This document shows, piece after piece, positions 12,649-22,368 of a stretch of 64,000 bases of DNA. The position numbers and the translations under genes are program-made. The notes beneath the pieces are model-generated. The model worked only from the letters and a program-made list of their open reading frames with translations. It had not been told where the DNA came from and made no database searches. Origin of the DNA: Streptomyces thinghirensis (GTDB lineage: Bacteria; Actinomycetota; Actinomycetia; Streptomycetales; Streptomycetaceae). Where the stretch lies: contig JAKFGP010000013.1 in the NCBI GenBank assembly GCA_021502835.1, positions 124,001 through 188,000 of the forward strand, given 5' to 3'. Within the stretch, counting starts at the first letter, position 1. Each line of letters begins with the position of its first letter.

Positions 12649-13597
12649 GTGCTCAACTCGGGACGGCTTCGACTGCTCAGCCTGCTGGACACTCGGTACC
12701 GGTCCGTGCGGCTCGCCGAAACGCTGCATCTGAGTTGCAGTCGACGGTCTCCAGCAACTCAGGTGCTGAGACGGAGACCCGGTGCTGGCCGATCGAGCGA
12801 CCGGGCGGCGGGTGTGAGCTGACCCCGGCCGGTCTCGTGCTCATCCGTCGGGGCCGGGAGATCCTGACCGGATGGCCGAGGCCGAGGCCGAACTGTGCGC
12901 ACTGAACGACGGCGAGCTCATCGGCACCGTCCGGCTCGGGGTGTTCCAGAGCGCGATTACTACCCTCGCGGTGCCGTGGCGGCGACGCTTGGCCACCACC
13001 CACCCGCACCTGCACGTCGAGCTGGTCGAGATGGAGCCGCACGAGAGCGGGACCTGCACTGCGCTCGGGGAGGCGGACGTCATCGTCACCACCACCCAGA
13101 CTATTGCGGGCCTTCCATGGGGCGCGGACCCCGAGATCACGTCATTGGGGACCGACTCGGTCGTGCTGCGCTGCCGCGTGGCCATCCGGCTCGCCTCCCG
13201 CACGGCGGTGAACCTCGCGGCCTGCGAGGAGGAGACCTGGGCCTGTGACCGACCGCAGTCGTGCCACATGGCGGACCTGGACCGTGCGGCTGTGCCGCGA
13301 GTCGGGGGTTCGAACCCCGGGTGGCATGCCGGTTCAGCAACTACCTGATGCTGCTGGGTGACACGTGGAGTCGGCCGGGTCGATCGCCCTGCTGCTCCGC
13401 TCCCGGCCGTCACGCCGGACCACGCCGTCGTCACCCGGGAGCTCAGTCACCGGGTGCACCGCAACGTCGCCGTCGTGGTGCGGCGCGGCACCCCGCAGCG
13501 CGCCGCGGTGAACGTGCGGTCAACGCCAGCTGCGCGAGAGCACCCGGAGATCCTGGCGCTGGCCGACCCCCGTGACGAGACGCCCCGAAAACCGTGA
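12649..13597 (+). CDS. LysR-family transcriptional regulator (DgdR-like)
   Basis: The helix-turn-helix begins with LNSGRLRLLSLLDTRYRSVR at residues 2-21, followed by AETLHLSxSTVSxQL-type helices and GCELTPAGLVLIRRGREIL. The ligand-binding domain starts GELIGTVRLGVFQSAITTLA. About 315 codons, normal for the family. I chose the GTG at 12649 because the HTH starts there; a TTG at 12607 would overlap the palindrome. It is divergent from the 2,2-dialkylglycine decarboxylase-like gene and is its likely regulator. Frameshifts near 12740, 12870 and 13280. Its 3' end faces a TetR gene. Confidence 0.87.
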
Positions 13598-13634
13598 AGC
13601 CTGTCGGCACGAGCGGACGCGGCGCACACTGTCT

Positions 13635-14419
13635 TCAGTCCGCGGCAGGCCGGGATCCGGCTGTGGATGTCATCGAGCTCGATCCGGACCGACGTGTGGA
13701 AGATCTCGGCCTGATGCTCGCCCAGGAAAGAGGTATGCCGAACACCTCGAGGACGACGAGGCCGTGCAGGTGCCCCCACGCGCTCAGGAAGAGGCAGACC
13801 GCAGGCGGCGGTGGTCTCCTGCCCGTTCGGGTGGGCAGGCGTCCCAGATGCTCCCGGAGCGGGGACGAGAGCGCGGTATGTCGGCCGCTGCGAGTTGTGC
13901 CGTGGTGAACTCCGCGGAACAGCTCACGCTGGAAGATCGCGCCCATCCGGCGGACCGCCTGGGTGGTCGGGCCCTCGGAGGCGCCGCGTAGTACCGCAGT
14001 GGTGTGGCCGTAGAGGATTGCCGCAGCCGTGGGTGCGCGCGGATGTGGCCCCAGTTGCGGGTACGCCTCCGCCACCGTCACCAGGCGCGGTGTGGACGGG
14101 TCGTCCACCGCGGTGTCGACGGCCGCCTGCGCGTCGGCCAAGTCCCCGTAGGCCTTGGTGATGAGGGCCGTGACGAGGGCGTCGCGGTTCGGGAAGTAGT
14201 GGTAGAGCGCCTGCACGGTCATGCCCAGACTGTTCGGCGACCGCGCGAAGTGACAGGGCCGGGGAGGGCCCGTGCTCCCGGATGGTGCTCGGCAGCGTCC
14301 ACGATCTCCCGGGCCAGCGGTCCGACGGCGCCGCTCGCGCAAGGGGAGCCCGAGCCGGCGGGTGCTCCGTCTGAGGGCACAGGGTGAGCGTACGGGTGCG
14401 AGCCTTGACGGAGAATCAA
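13635..14419 (-). CDS. TetR/AcrR-family regulator
   Basis: The recognition helix LGMTVQALYHYFPNRDALVT is clear, followed by ALITKAYGDLADAQAAVDTA. The C-terminal domain contains GAIFQRELFRGV and WGHLHGLVVLEVFG, the WHG motif of the TetR_C_13-like ligand domain. About 240 codons including a long N-terminal tail (start ATG at 14419); an internal start near 14370 is possible. The C-terminus is uncertain because of a frame change near 13720. It lies between LysR and a CBS-BON gene, both apparently unrelated, so its target is unknown. Confidence 0.78.
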
Positions 14420-14443
14420 AAACCGAACGGTGTCAGGTAAATC

Positions 14444-15175
14444 TCACACCGCCAGTGACCTCGACCGGGGTCTGACCAAACCCGGTCCCGCCCGCCTGGT
14501 CAGCGGGCCGACGGAGGCCGAGCCCTCGGCGCCGGCCTCTCCCGCCGGTCTGAACTCCACGGCGACACCATCGACGCGCCGGCAGAGCTCTTCCAGCACG
14601 GAAACGGACACCCTCGCCCGGGAGCCGGCCGCTGAGGACGACATGGCCGTGGGTCAATCCACCTGCATCGACGAGGGAGTCAGTCCGAGTGACCCGACCA
14701 GCGCCTCCTCGATGATCTCGTGGGATCGCCCGGTCCTTGCGGGAGGAAGACCCGGCAGGTCGCTCGCTGACGACCCCGATCAGCCGCTCCTCCCTCGTCG
14801 ACGACCAGGAGCCGCCTGATGCGTGCCGGGCCATCACCCTGGCGGCGTCCACGACGCCCAGCTCTCCCGGCGGCGCAGACCGGGCGGGCGAGGTCATGAG
14901 CCCGGCGGCGTCCGGGTGGCGGACGCCTTGCCTCCGGCCGGTCGGGACCCCCTCCCGTCCTCCGGGGAACGGCCGTGGTCTCCACCCCACATCTTCTGCA
15001 GGAGGGTCCGCCTCGACACCACTCCCACGGGATTCTGTTCTCCCTCGTCCACGACGGGCACTGCTGTGATGTCGTATTCCTGCAGCAGGTGGGCGATCTC
15101 CTTGAACGGAAGGCCGCGCTGACGCGGACCACGGCGTCGCTCATCAGATCGCAATAACACCTTCTGGTGCTTCAT
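14444..15175 (-). CDS. CBS-BON domain protein
   Basis: Two CBS modules can be read: FKEIAHLLQEYDITAVPVVD with VGVVSxTDLL-like continuation at residues 25-70, and AARVMARHHVRRLLVVDEEE (corrected frame) with LIGVVSER. These bind adenosyl nucleotides as energy sensors. A C-terminal BON-like domain (LTHGHVVLSGRLPG, VEFRPAGEAGAE) follows. About 243 codons, matching the many CBS-BON proteins in Streptomyces. The start ATG at 15175 gives MKHQKVLLRSDE. Its neighbour upstream on the same strand is a SpoIIE phosphatase, suggesting a stress-signalling context. Several frameshifts. Confidence 0.8.
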
Positions 15176-15269
15176 CGAGGTTCTTCTCTTCCGCTGCCGG
15201 CCTGTGCCGGCCGGCGTCAGTCCTACTTGCCTGTGTGAACGATCTGCTGGTCACGGAGTGCCCCGTGCG

Positions 15270-17387
15270 TCATGCGCGGGTACTGAGGAGGAGCAGGGCG
15301 ATGTCGTCGCCGGGGCTGGCGTGCCGTGCCGAGGGGGGCCGGCCACCGCGTCGAGGTCGGTGGGATCGGCCTGTGCCTGAGCAGGCTACCCGGCGAGGCC
15401 GCGTGGCGTCGTCGAGGTCGACTCGGGGCTTCGACGAGTCCGTCGGTGTAGAGGGCGAGCTACGTGCTGGGCGGCAGGTCGCATTCCAGCACCGAGTACT
15501 GGGCGTCCGGTCGTCGATGCCGAGCAGTCGGGCGGCACCTGGAGGAGTCTCGATGCGTCCGTCGGCATGGCGCACCAGCGGCGGCGGGTGACCGGCGGAG
15601 GACAGACAGACCCGGTGCGTGGCGAAGGTCGAGGTGGACGTAGACACAGCTGGTGAACAGGCCGGGGTCCAGGTCGGTGAGCAGGCGGTTGGTGCGGGCC
15701 AGGACGTCGTCGTCGGGGTCGCCCCCCACGGTGGCGTGGGCGTGCACGGCGGTGCGGACCTGCCCCATCAGCGCGGCGGCGTCCACGTTGTGGCCCTGTA
15801 CGTCGCCGATGGTGGCGCTGGCCGTGTGCTCGTCGAGACGGATGAGGTCGTAGAAGTCACCGCCGATCCCCAGGCCCCCGGGCCGCCGGCAGATAGCGGG
15901 CGGCGACCCGCAGGCCGGGCACGTGGGGAGGGTGTGCGGGAGCAGGGCGGACTGCAGGCGGTGTGCGAGGTGGTGTTTGGCGTCGTAGAGACGGGCATGG
16001 TCCAGGGCCTGCCCGACCAGGCCGGCCAGTGAGGTGAGCGCGGCCCGTTCGCCGGGCGGGAAGACGTGCGGCCGTTTGTAGAAGGCGAGGAGGAGGGGAG
16101 CCGATCGGCCGACCGGACGCGATCAGCGGCAGGACCGCCCACGCGGCCATGCCGTCCTCGTGCACGGTGGTGGGGTAGGCGTGCCGCAGCTCGGCGAAGG
16201 ACGCGAAGAAGTCCGGGACACCGCGGGCCAGGACGTTGGCGCCGGGGATGTCCGAGCTGAGCGGAACGGCGTCGAAGCGGTCCATGAGTTCGGCGGAGTA
16301 GCCGCCGTGGCCGAGGATCTTGAGCGGCCGCCCTCGGCGGTCATCAGCACCATGGCCTGCGCGCCCAGAGCGGGGAGCAACTGGTCGGCGGTCTGCTCGA
16401 CCACGTCCCGCACACCGACGGCCTCGGTCAGGGTGGAGGCCAGGTGCATCAGGTGGTACAGAACGGTGGCGCAGCTGGGGCCCGCGGTCGGCACGGACGG
16501 CGACGGGGAATGTCCTCGGCCGGGCCGCCGGGGGTGATACGGACGCTGATACCGGTGGCGTCCGGATACAGCTCGAAGGCCAGCCAGGTGTCCGGGGGAC
16601 GCAGGACGCTGAAGTTCTGCGGCCGGCGGCTGACCAGCGCGGCCCGGTAACGGTCCTCCACAGGGGTGCACGTCCATCCACGGCAGCGCCTCCCACGGCA
16701 GGGCACCTACTAGGTCGGTCTCGATCGGCACCGACCAGGTCGGTCCCGGCCGGGGTGATGAACGTGATGCGTCCGTGCATGTCCAGGCGCAGGACCCGCC
16801 AGGGCAGGCGGTCGACGGCGGCCGACACCGCGGTCGCCTCGGCGGGGAGGAGTGCGCCTGGTCGGCGGCGGCAGGGTCCGTGGCCGGTCCGCGGGCGGCA
16901 TAGGGTCGCCGCGTCCGCCGCCTGCTGCAGGATCCCGCCCAGGTGGCGAAGCAGCCTTCCTGGATGACGTCGCGCTCCTCGGGGCTCAACCGCTCCGGAT
17001 GGGCTCCGACCACAGCAGCACCAGTCCGCCCTGGACGGTGGTGCCCGCAGCGAGCGGGGTGGCCGCCAGTGCGAAGTCGTACGGCAGGACCAGCGCCGGC
17101 CAGCGGATACCGGCGCGCCATCTCCTCCCGGCCGCCAAGACCCATACGAGGCGCCGCTCGCGGACGGCGTCCGCCACCGGCATCGGATCGGTCAGCGCGA
17201 CGCGCCGCCACGGAGCGGCGATCTCCCGGGGGACGCCCGCCACCAGGATCTGCCACAGGGCGTCGTCGCCCGGCGGCAGCACGTACAACAGCCCTCCGAA
17301 CGCACCGCCCGCTCTCCCGATTACGGCGGCCATCGCGGCGTCCATCAGAACTCCGGCTCCGGCAGGGCTGCTCGACGCCGACCACAC
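15270..17387 (-). CDS. GAF-PAS/GAF-SpoIIE PP2C serine phosphatase
   Basis: A sensor phosphatase that would dephosphorylate an anti-anti-sigma factor. The N-terminal GAF-like domain runs from AAMAAVIGRAGGAFGGLLYV to GGLVLLWSEPIRSGLSPEER. A PAS-like region (PWEALPWMDVHP, FELYPDATGISVRITP) follows, then a second GAF (VGVRDVVEQTADQLLPALGA, MVLMTAEGGRLKILGHGGYS). The C-terminal PP2C domain has LQSALLPHTLPTCPGLRVAA, TIGDVQGHNVDAAALMGQVR with the metal-binding Asp, and DDIALLLLSTRA. About 705 codons, typical of Streptomyces. The start is approximate (17387). It lies upstream of a CBS-BON gene. Numerous frameshifts. Confidence 0.85.
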
Positions 17388-17537
17388 CGAGCATCACGCA
17401 TAAGGAGGACACTACGCCCGTCCTGCCGTGATGGCATGTGATGCCCGGGCCGAGGCCCGCGCCGGTGGCGCACTGCGGGCCTGCCGTGTCCCTCCTAGTC
17501 TGGTCCTGCTCGGGGACGCTCGTGGAGAGGCCTGTCC

Positions 17538-18506
17538 ATGCCCCGGTCGATCTGGAGCGGTGCCATCTCGTTCGGCTTGGTCACCGTGCCGATCCATGTG
17601 GTCGGCGCGACCGGAGGACCACAGCATCCGCTTCCACCGGTACCACCTGGCGGACCAGGGGAGGATCCGGACCCGGAAGGTTCGCGAGCCTCGCGGACCG
17701 GGAGGTCCGCGCCGACGAGATCGGCAAGGGTACGCCGAGCTGACCAGGACGCAGACATCGTTCCGGTCACCGACGAGGACCTGCGGGAGCTGCCGCTGCC
17801 GACCGCGAAGGCCATCGAGATCGTGGCGTTCGTACCGCTGGGGTCCGTGGACCCGATCAGGATCGGCGACGGCTACTACCTGCAGCTGGACGGACAGGTC
17901 GCGGCGAAGCCGTACGAGCTGCTGCGTCAGGCCCTGGCACGGTCGTCGAAGGTGGCGGTGGCGAAGTACGCGTGGTCGGGCCGGGAGCGGCTGGGCCTGC
18001 TGCGGGTGCGGGACGAGGCGATCGTGCTGCACGCCATGCGCTGGCCCGACGAGGTCCGACCCCTCCTCGCTCACCCCGCCGCCGGTCGAGGTGGCCGAGG
18101 AGGAGATCGAAGGAGCGCTCGCGCTGATGGACACGATGACCCGCGACGACCTGGAGGGCGACGAGTTCCGGGACACCTACACGGACGCCGTCGCCGACCT
18201 GATCGAGGCGAAGCGCGAGCACGGGTGCCGCCGGCGGCCACCCGAGCAGGAGGAGCGGCCGGGTCAGGTGCTGGACCTGATGGCCGCGCTGCAGGAGTCC
18301 GTGTCCCGGCGAAGGAGTCCCGGGGCGACGGGCACGCCGAGGTGCACTAGCTGCCGGGACCGAAGAAGAAGCCCGCGGCGGGGAAGACACCCGCCAGGAA
18401 GACAGCGGCGAAGAAGACCGCGTCGAAGGCGACGACCGCGAAGGCGACGACCGCGAAGAAGGCACCGGCCCGCAAACCGCCGGCCCGCAAACCGAGGAGT
18501 GCCTAG
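17538..18506 (+). CDS. ku: Ku-type DNA end-binding protein (NHEJ)
   Basis: Bacterial Ku forms a homodimeric ring on double-strand ends and recruits LigD. The N-terminus MPRSIWSGAISFGLVTVPIH is diagnostic. Then come DADIVPVTDEDLRELPLPTA, VDPIRIGDGYYLQLDG, ELLRQALARSSKVAVAKYAW and RERLGLLRVRDEAIVLHAMR. After the core, a Lys/Ala/Pro-rich tail of about 50 residues runs to the TAG at 18504-18506 (KKKPAAGKTPARKTAAKK and so on), as in other actinobacterial Ku proteins, where such tails bind DNA. About 322 codons. Frameshifts near 17615, 17690, 17730, 18055, 18225 and 18310. LigD is not in the window. Confidence 0.93.
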
Positions 18507-18549
18507 CCCCGGTGTTCGAAGGGCCGACGCGCAACAGAACGCGGGCGGC

Positions 18550-18897
18550 CTAGGTGCGCAGCAGCCGCTGGGTGATCTCCCGGTGCTTCGCCGCAGCGCG
18601 ATCCGGAGTTCTTCGGCCTGTCTCGGGGTCGCGGTCCTGCCAGCTCGTGAAGGGCACGGCGTCGTTCCGCGAGCGCGTTCGCGAGGTGGGCGGCGGCGTC
18701 GTCGAAGGCGCCCCTCCGCTTCTTCCAGCGCCTGAAGCGGAGTGTCGGCGAAGGTGTTGATGGCCTGGCGGAGCCGTTGAAGGACCGCGTCCCGCTCGTC
18801 CGACGGCAGGAGCGCGTCCGGCGCCGCGGATCGGTGCTCGGGGTGGCGCGGGGGCCTGATCCGACCGGCTGCTGTGGCGCGTCTGGTCGTACATCAT
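18550..18897 (-). CDS. Small conserved hypothetical protein
   Basis: About 115 codons beginning MMYDQTRHSSRSDQAP at 18897. In corrected frame it reads DALLPSDERDAVLQRLRQAI, then NTFADTPLQALEEAEGAFDD and AAAHLANALAER, ending with KHREITQRLLRT before the TAG at 18550. It looks like a soluble helical protein rich in Ala, Glu and Arg with no recognised domain. It converges on ku with a 43-bp gap. Frameshifts near 18640 and 18800. No function can be given. Confidence 0.55.
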   Translation of the reverse strand: MMYDQTRHSSRSDQAPAPPRAPIRGAGRAPAVGRAGRGPSTAPPGHQHLRRHSASGAGRSGGAPSTTPPPTSRTRSRNDAVPFTSWQDRDPETGRRTPDRAAAKHREITQRLLRT

Positions 18898-19020
18898 CGA
18901 GTGCCGCTTTCCTGGGTTGCTTGGATCACCGGTTCCCCGGAGCGGCCTGGCTCTGCGCCGTACTGGTAGTCAACGTCCGATGGCGGTGTGTGTCAACGCG
19001 GTGACTTCCGGACGCTCTGG

Positions 19021-19885
19021 TCAGTGCTGCGGAGTGATTGGGGGTAGTCGGTGATGATGCCGTCGACGCCGAGGGTGGTCATTTTGCGTATGGCGCCGGG
19101 TTCGTCGACGGTCCAGACGTTGATGTCCATGCCGAGTTGGTGGATGCGGTCGACGAGGTTCTGGTCGGTGACGGTGTGTTGGGGGGTTGACTCTGGTCGG
19201 CCCAGGTGCTGAGTTCGAGGAGTTCGGTGTCGGTGGGCGGTCGGCGTCGAGGAGGCCGGGATGGGGATGTCGGGCATGTGGGTGTGGAATTGGCGGGCGT
19301 CGTCGGTCTGAAGGACTGGACGGGAGTTAGAAACGGGCGAGTGCGCGGCGGACGTAGCGTGGTTTGTTCTGGAGGTTTTCGGCGAGGTCGGTGGCGATGC
19401 CGGTGGTAGCGGGCCGCAGGCTGATCTCGGCGAGGAGTCCGGGTGCGGGTGTTGTTGATGCGTGAGATGACGTGGTCGACGGTGATGAGGGGTTCGCCGG
19501 TGTAGTCGCGGTGGAACCAGGAGCCGGCGTCGAGTCTGCGGGAGTTCGGCCCAGGTGAAGTCGGAGACGCGGTAGCGGGGGCGGTCGGGGTAGACCCTTC
19601 GATGTCGGTGGTAAGTCCCATGGTGCAGTCGTGGAAGTTGACGAGTTTGCCGTCCTGGTGTGCGTTGGACGTCGATCTCGACGAAGTCGGGCGTTGGTCG
19701 ACGGCGAGGTCGATGGCGGCCGCGGTGTTCTCCGGTGCCATGCCGGACGAGCGCGTGCGCGATGGCGTCGGGCCGGTCGTCGGGACCGGTCGTCGGCGTG
19801 CGCGGTCGTCGATGCCGCCGCGCCAAGGTCAGACCGCTCAGCACGGTTACCCCCACACCGACGCGCCTGTTGCTCGCGTGTTCAC
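19021..19885 (-). CDS. Secreted glycerophosphodiester phosphodiesterase, copy 1 (heavily frameshifted)
   Basis: Hydrolyses glycerophosphodiesters to glycerol-3-phosphate and an alcohol, outside the cell. Copy 2 at 44032-44911 has almost the same DNA, which makes this reading reliable. Visible elements are a signal peptide ([10 protein letters not shown]), [16 protein letters not shown] with the GDPD active-site surroundings (the family HRG/EN motif; the HRG here reads [10 protein letters not shown] after a frame change), FVEIDVQRT, and [12 protein letters not shown] at the end. A one-base difference from copy 2 at 19030 removes the expected TGA at 19021, so the frame runs on to 18993. About 285 codons. 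Its many frameshifts may mean decay or sequencing error. Confidence 0.8.
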
Positions 19886-19892
19886 TACAGCC
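19021..19892. repeat. Segmental duplication, copy A (GDPD block)
   Basis: About 870 bp is nearly identical to 44032-44918 in the same orientation. It starts exactly at the end of the gene (TCAGTGCTG) and stops just upstream of the start codon (TACAGCCTCCC). Flanks on both sides are unrelated. Differences are mostly single-base indels in copy A. Confidence 0.85.
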
Positions 19893-20122
19893 TCCCGCGT
19901 CCGGAATGACCTCCCTGAGGCTGTCTGACGGTGAGCTGCCGGAAGCCTGGCGGCGGTCTGGTGGCGCGCCGGGATCAGCCGGTGGACCGTAACGGTGAAC
20001 CGGCTGGATCCGAGGCCGAAGGGACGATATGCGCATTCGCGCCCGACCCCGTCCGCACGAACGGGCCGGCGCGAAAGGGGAGTTGGATCAACGGCTGTGG
20101 TGATCAACCGCGATGGCACGCG

Positions 20123-20332
20123 TCACCTGCCGAGGATGCCCTCGGGCAGCAGCGACTGCGGGGGACGTGGCCGGGTGGCCCACACCTCGAGCGACCCGAG
20201 GAGACTGTCCAGGAGAGGCCTCGCCGGGGGACCCCGGTGGATTCGGGCCGGGCACGGGGGATGCCTCAGCGGCAGGTGGGACGCCAGGAGAGCAGTGGCC
20301 ATGACGGAGACACAGGCAAGCTTCTGGATCAT
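20123..20332 (-). CDS. Possible small secreted protein
   Basis: Beginning at the ATG at 20332, MIQKLACVSVMATALLAS looks like a signal peptide core. In the neighbouring frame the continuation PAAEASPVPGPNPPGSPGE offers an AEA-S cleavage site and a Pro/Gly-rich mature part. The end in the starting frame is at 20123. About 70-80 codons if a single base is corrected. No family is recognised. It lies between the glycerophosphodiesterase and a SnoaL-like gene, on the strand of the former. The call rests on the signal-like N-terminus only. Confidence 0.35.
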   Translation of the reverse strand: MIQKLACVSVMATALLASHLPLRHPPCPARIHRGPPARPLLDSLLGSLEVWATRPRPPQSLLPEGILGR

Positions 20333-20590
20333 GCCTCGCCTTAACGAACGACAGCCCGCGGAGCAACGCTCGCCGTCAGCCGACTGGCCCAGGGGTCGGG
20401 CTACGCGGGTCTTGATCGGGGCGGCATCCGCACTCTGAACATCCTCGATCAACCCCGGTACTTACCGCCTTCGGGGTAACCGACCGCTTCCCCTCCCCCC
20501 CCCTCCTTCCCCCGGCAGGATCGAGTGCGTCGACGGGAAACCCGCGAACCACCCTGGCCGGGCCCCAGCCGCAGCAGCGAGGAGAGCAGC

Positions 20591-21050
20591 ATGTCCGCCA
20601 AGCTTTCACCGGCCACCACGCCGAGTTCCGCCGGCGCCGCGAGTTTGGTCGCCGAGGCCACCCGGGCCGTGAGGACTTTCCTCGCCGCCTGCATGGCCGG
20701 GGACACCGGGCGGCTGTCGACCTCTTCGCCGACGAGGTCGACTGGCTGCTCGCCGATAACCCCGCCGTCCTCCGTGGATCCGGCCAGCGTCCACGGCCGC
20801 CGAATGCGCCGCCCAGTTCACGGAGTTGATGGAGCACACCGGTGCTGAGGACGCGCACGCCTCCCCTCGACACCTTCCTCGTCGACGGTACCGACGCCGT
20901 CCTGATGGGACACATCTCGGGGACCGTACGGGTGACGGGCAGTCCTTCGCGGCCCGTTCGCCCTCCGCCTCACCCGTCGAGGACGGCCGGATCACCCGCC
21001 ACCACCTCTACGAGAACAGCCTGTCCATCGCCGAGGCCTGTGCCCTGTAG
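20591..21050 (+). CDS. SnoaL-like / NTF2-fold protein
   Basis: A small alpha+beta barrel protein of the ketosteroid isomerase-like superfamily. MSAKLSPATTPSSAGAASLV leads into EATRAVRTFLAACMAGDTGR and, corrected, AVDLFADEVDWLLADNP. Then come DTFLVDGTDAVLMGHISGTV, VEDGRITRHHLYENSLSIAE and the TGT-CCC-TG end at 21050. About 150 codons, usual for stand-alone SnoaL-like proteins. The start ATG at 20591 follows an AGGAGAG ribosome site at 20580-20586. Members include cyclases, hydratases and many of unknown role; nothing here specifies one. Frameshifts near 20720, 20790, 20870 and 20940. Confidence 0.75.
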
Positions 21051-21067
21051 GGCAGGCGCCGGTTCCC

Positions 21068-21415
21068 TCAGCCTTCTCCAGCCGTCGGCCCGCCGTGGTC
21101 CCCCAGGTCGGGGTCGTCGTCGGCATCCGTCGAATACTCGGCGGCGAAGGTCCGCGCCCCTTAACGCCGCGAGAGTCCTGGCCGTGATGCGCTCGACGTC
21201 GCCGCACTCGGCTCGGGGAGCGGGGCGCCCTGCGGCTTCCCGGGCGCGGGCGGCTGCGCCCAGGAGGCGGGCGGCCTGTGGCCGGTCGGCCCGCGAGGGC
21301 GTAGGCCTCGGCGAGACCCTCGCGGGCGAGGGCGAGGGCGGCGCCGCCGGCGCGGGCGACGGCGAGACCTTGGCGGTGCAGTGCGAGGGCGCCGCGATCG
21401 CCGCCGCGTTCCTCC
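21068..21415 (-). pseudogene. C-terminal fragment of a TPR-containing (AfsR/SARP or LuxR-like) regulator
   Basis: The stretch reads GDRGALALHRQGLAVARAGG, ALALAREGLAEAYALAGRP, then RAAGRPAPRAERGDVERITA-like sequence and a short acidic tail to the TGA at 21068. This is the pattern of the last tetratricopeptide repeats of AfsR/SARP or LuxR-ATPase regulators, proteins that are normally 600-1000 residues long. Only about 115 codons are present. Upstream, the sequence passes at about 21390-21425 into the middle of an unrelated oxidoreductase on the other strand, so the DNA-binding and ATPase parts are missing. Confidence 0.6.
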
Positions 21416-22197
21416 ACCCGCCACCCGACCACCGCGTGGAACCGCACCGCCGCCAAAGCCGGCGCCCTCGTCGCCCGGGGCGCCGTCCGTGCGGCGACCG
21501 TCACCGAGGCGGTCACCGCCGGCCCTCTGGTGATCGCCCCGCTCCTCGACCACGACGCGGTATGGCTGACCTCGGCCCCGCCGCCCCCGTGTTGCACGGC
21601 CGCACCCTGGTCAACCCGGCCAACAGCACCCCCGACCAGGCCCGTGAACTGGCCGCCTGGGCCTCCGGCACGGCGTCGACTACCTCGACGGCGCCATGCT
21701 GGTTCTCCCGACACCGTCGCCACACCGGACGGCTTCTTCCTCTACAGCGATCCCGGCATGCCTTCACGACCCACCGGCGTGAACTGGAAGTGCGATGGCT
21801 CCGGCCCACCGCCCCGGGGACCGACCCCCGGCGCCGCGGAGGTCCACGACCCTGCCCTGCTGGGCACCGGATACGCGGCCCTCACCGGGTTCCTGCACTC
21901 CGCGCCCTGCTCGCCTCGGTGGGCACCACCCCCGAGACGTTCGCCCCGCTGGCTGCCCGGTGGCTGCACGGTATGGCCGAGTTCCTGCCGGAACTGCACG
22001 TGAGGCCGGAACGGCGACGTATACGGACGGGGTCTCCACGGTCGATCTGAACCGGGCCGGCGTCGACAGCCTGATCGGCCTCGGCGAAGCCGCCGGAGTG
22101 GCCTCCGACGTCCATGAGCCGCTGAAGGTCCTGCTGGACAGACGGTCGGCGGACGGCCACGGGCAGGACAGCTTCTCCAGCGTGTACGAGCTGCTGA
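21395..22197 (+). pseudogene. NAD(P)-dependent imine reductase-like oxidoreductase, N-terminally truncated
   Basis: A beta-hydroxyacid dehydrogenase / imine reductase-type protein. The readable part begins AIAAAFLH and HPTTAWNRTAAKAGALVARG, which follows the NADP-binding GxGxxG in relatives, then TLVNPANSTPDQARELAAWA, GVDYLDGAMLVLPD, ALTGFLHSLALLASVGTTPE (corrected) and VLLDRRSADGHGQDSFSSVY. The first beta-alpha-beta unit with GxGxxG and any start codon are absent. The 5' end joins a fragment of a divergent regulator. About 265 codons remain of roughly 290. Frameshifts are frequent. The end at about 22197 is approximate. Confidence 0.65.
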
Positions 22198-22368
22198 GAG
22201 GCGCACGTCGCGCTCCGGGCACCGAGAGCCGGCCGGTAGCGGCGCAAGCGGCCGCCCGGGCCCCTGGCCGCGCCCCGAGGCATAGCGGCGTGTGTACCTG
22301 GAAACGACTACTCCCGAACGGTCGTCGCAACGACGGTCGGCCGACACGGGGAGGGGTCTTTCGTGGAT

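Noticed and set aside
13306..13324. tRNA T-arm-like sequence (GGGGGTTCGAACCCCGG)
   Set aside because: It lies inside the LysR ligand-binding region, coding ESGFEPR, and no acceptor, D or anticodon arms match around it.
17538..18506. Histone-like (HupS) protein suggested by the Lys/Ala tail
   Set aside because: The tail is continuous with a clear Ku core, so it is Ku's C-terminal extension.
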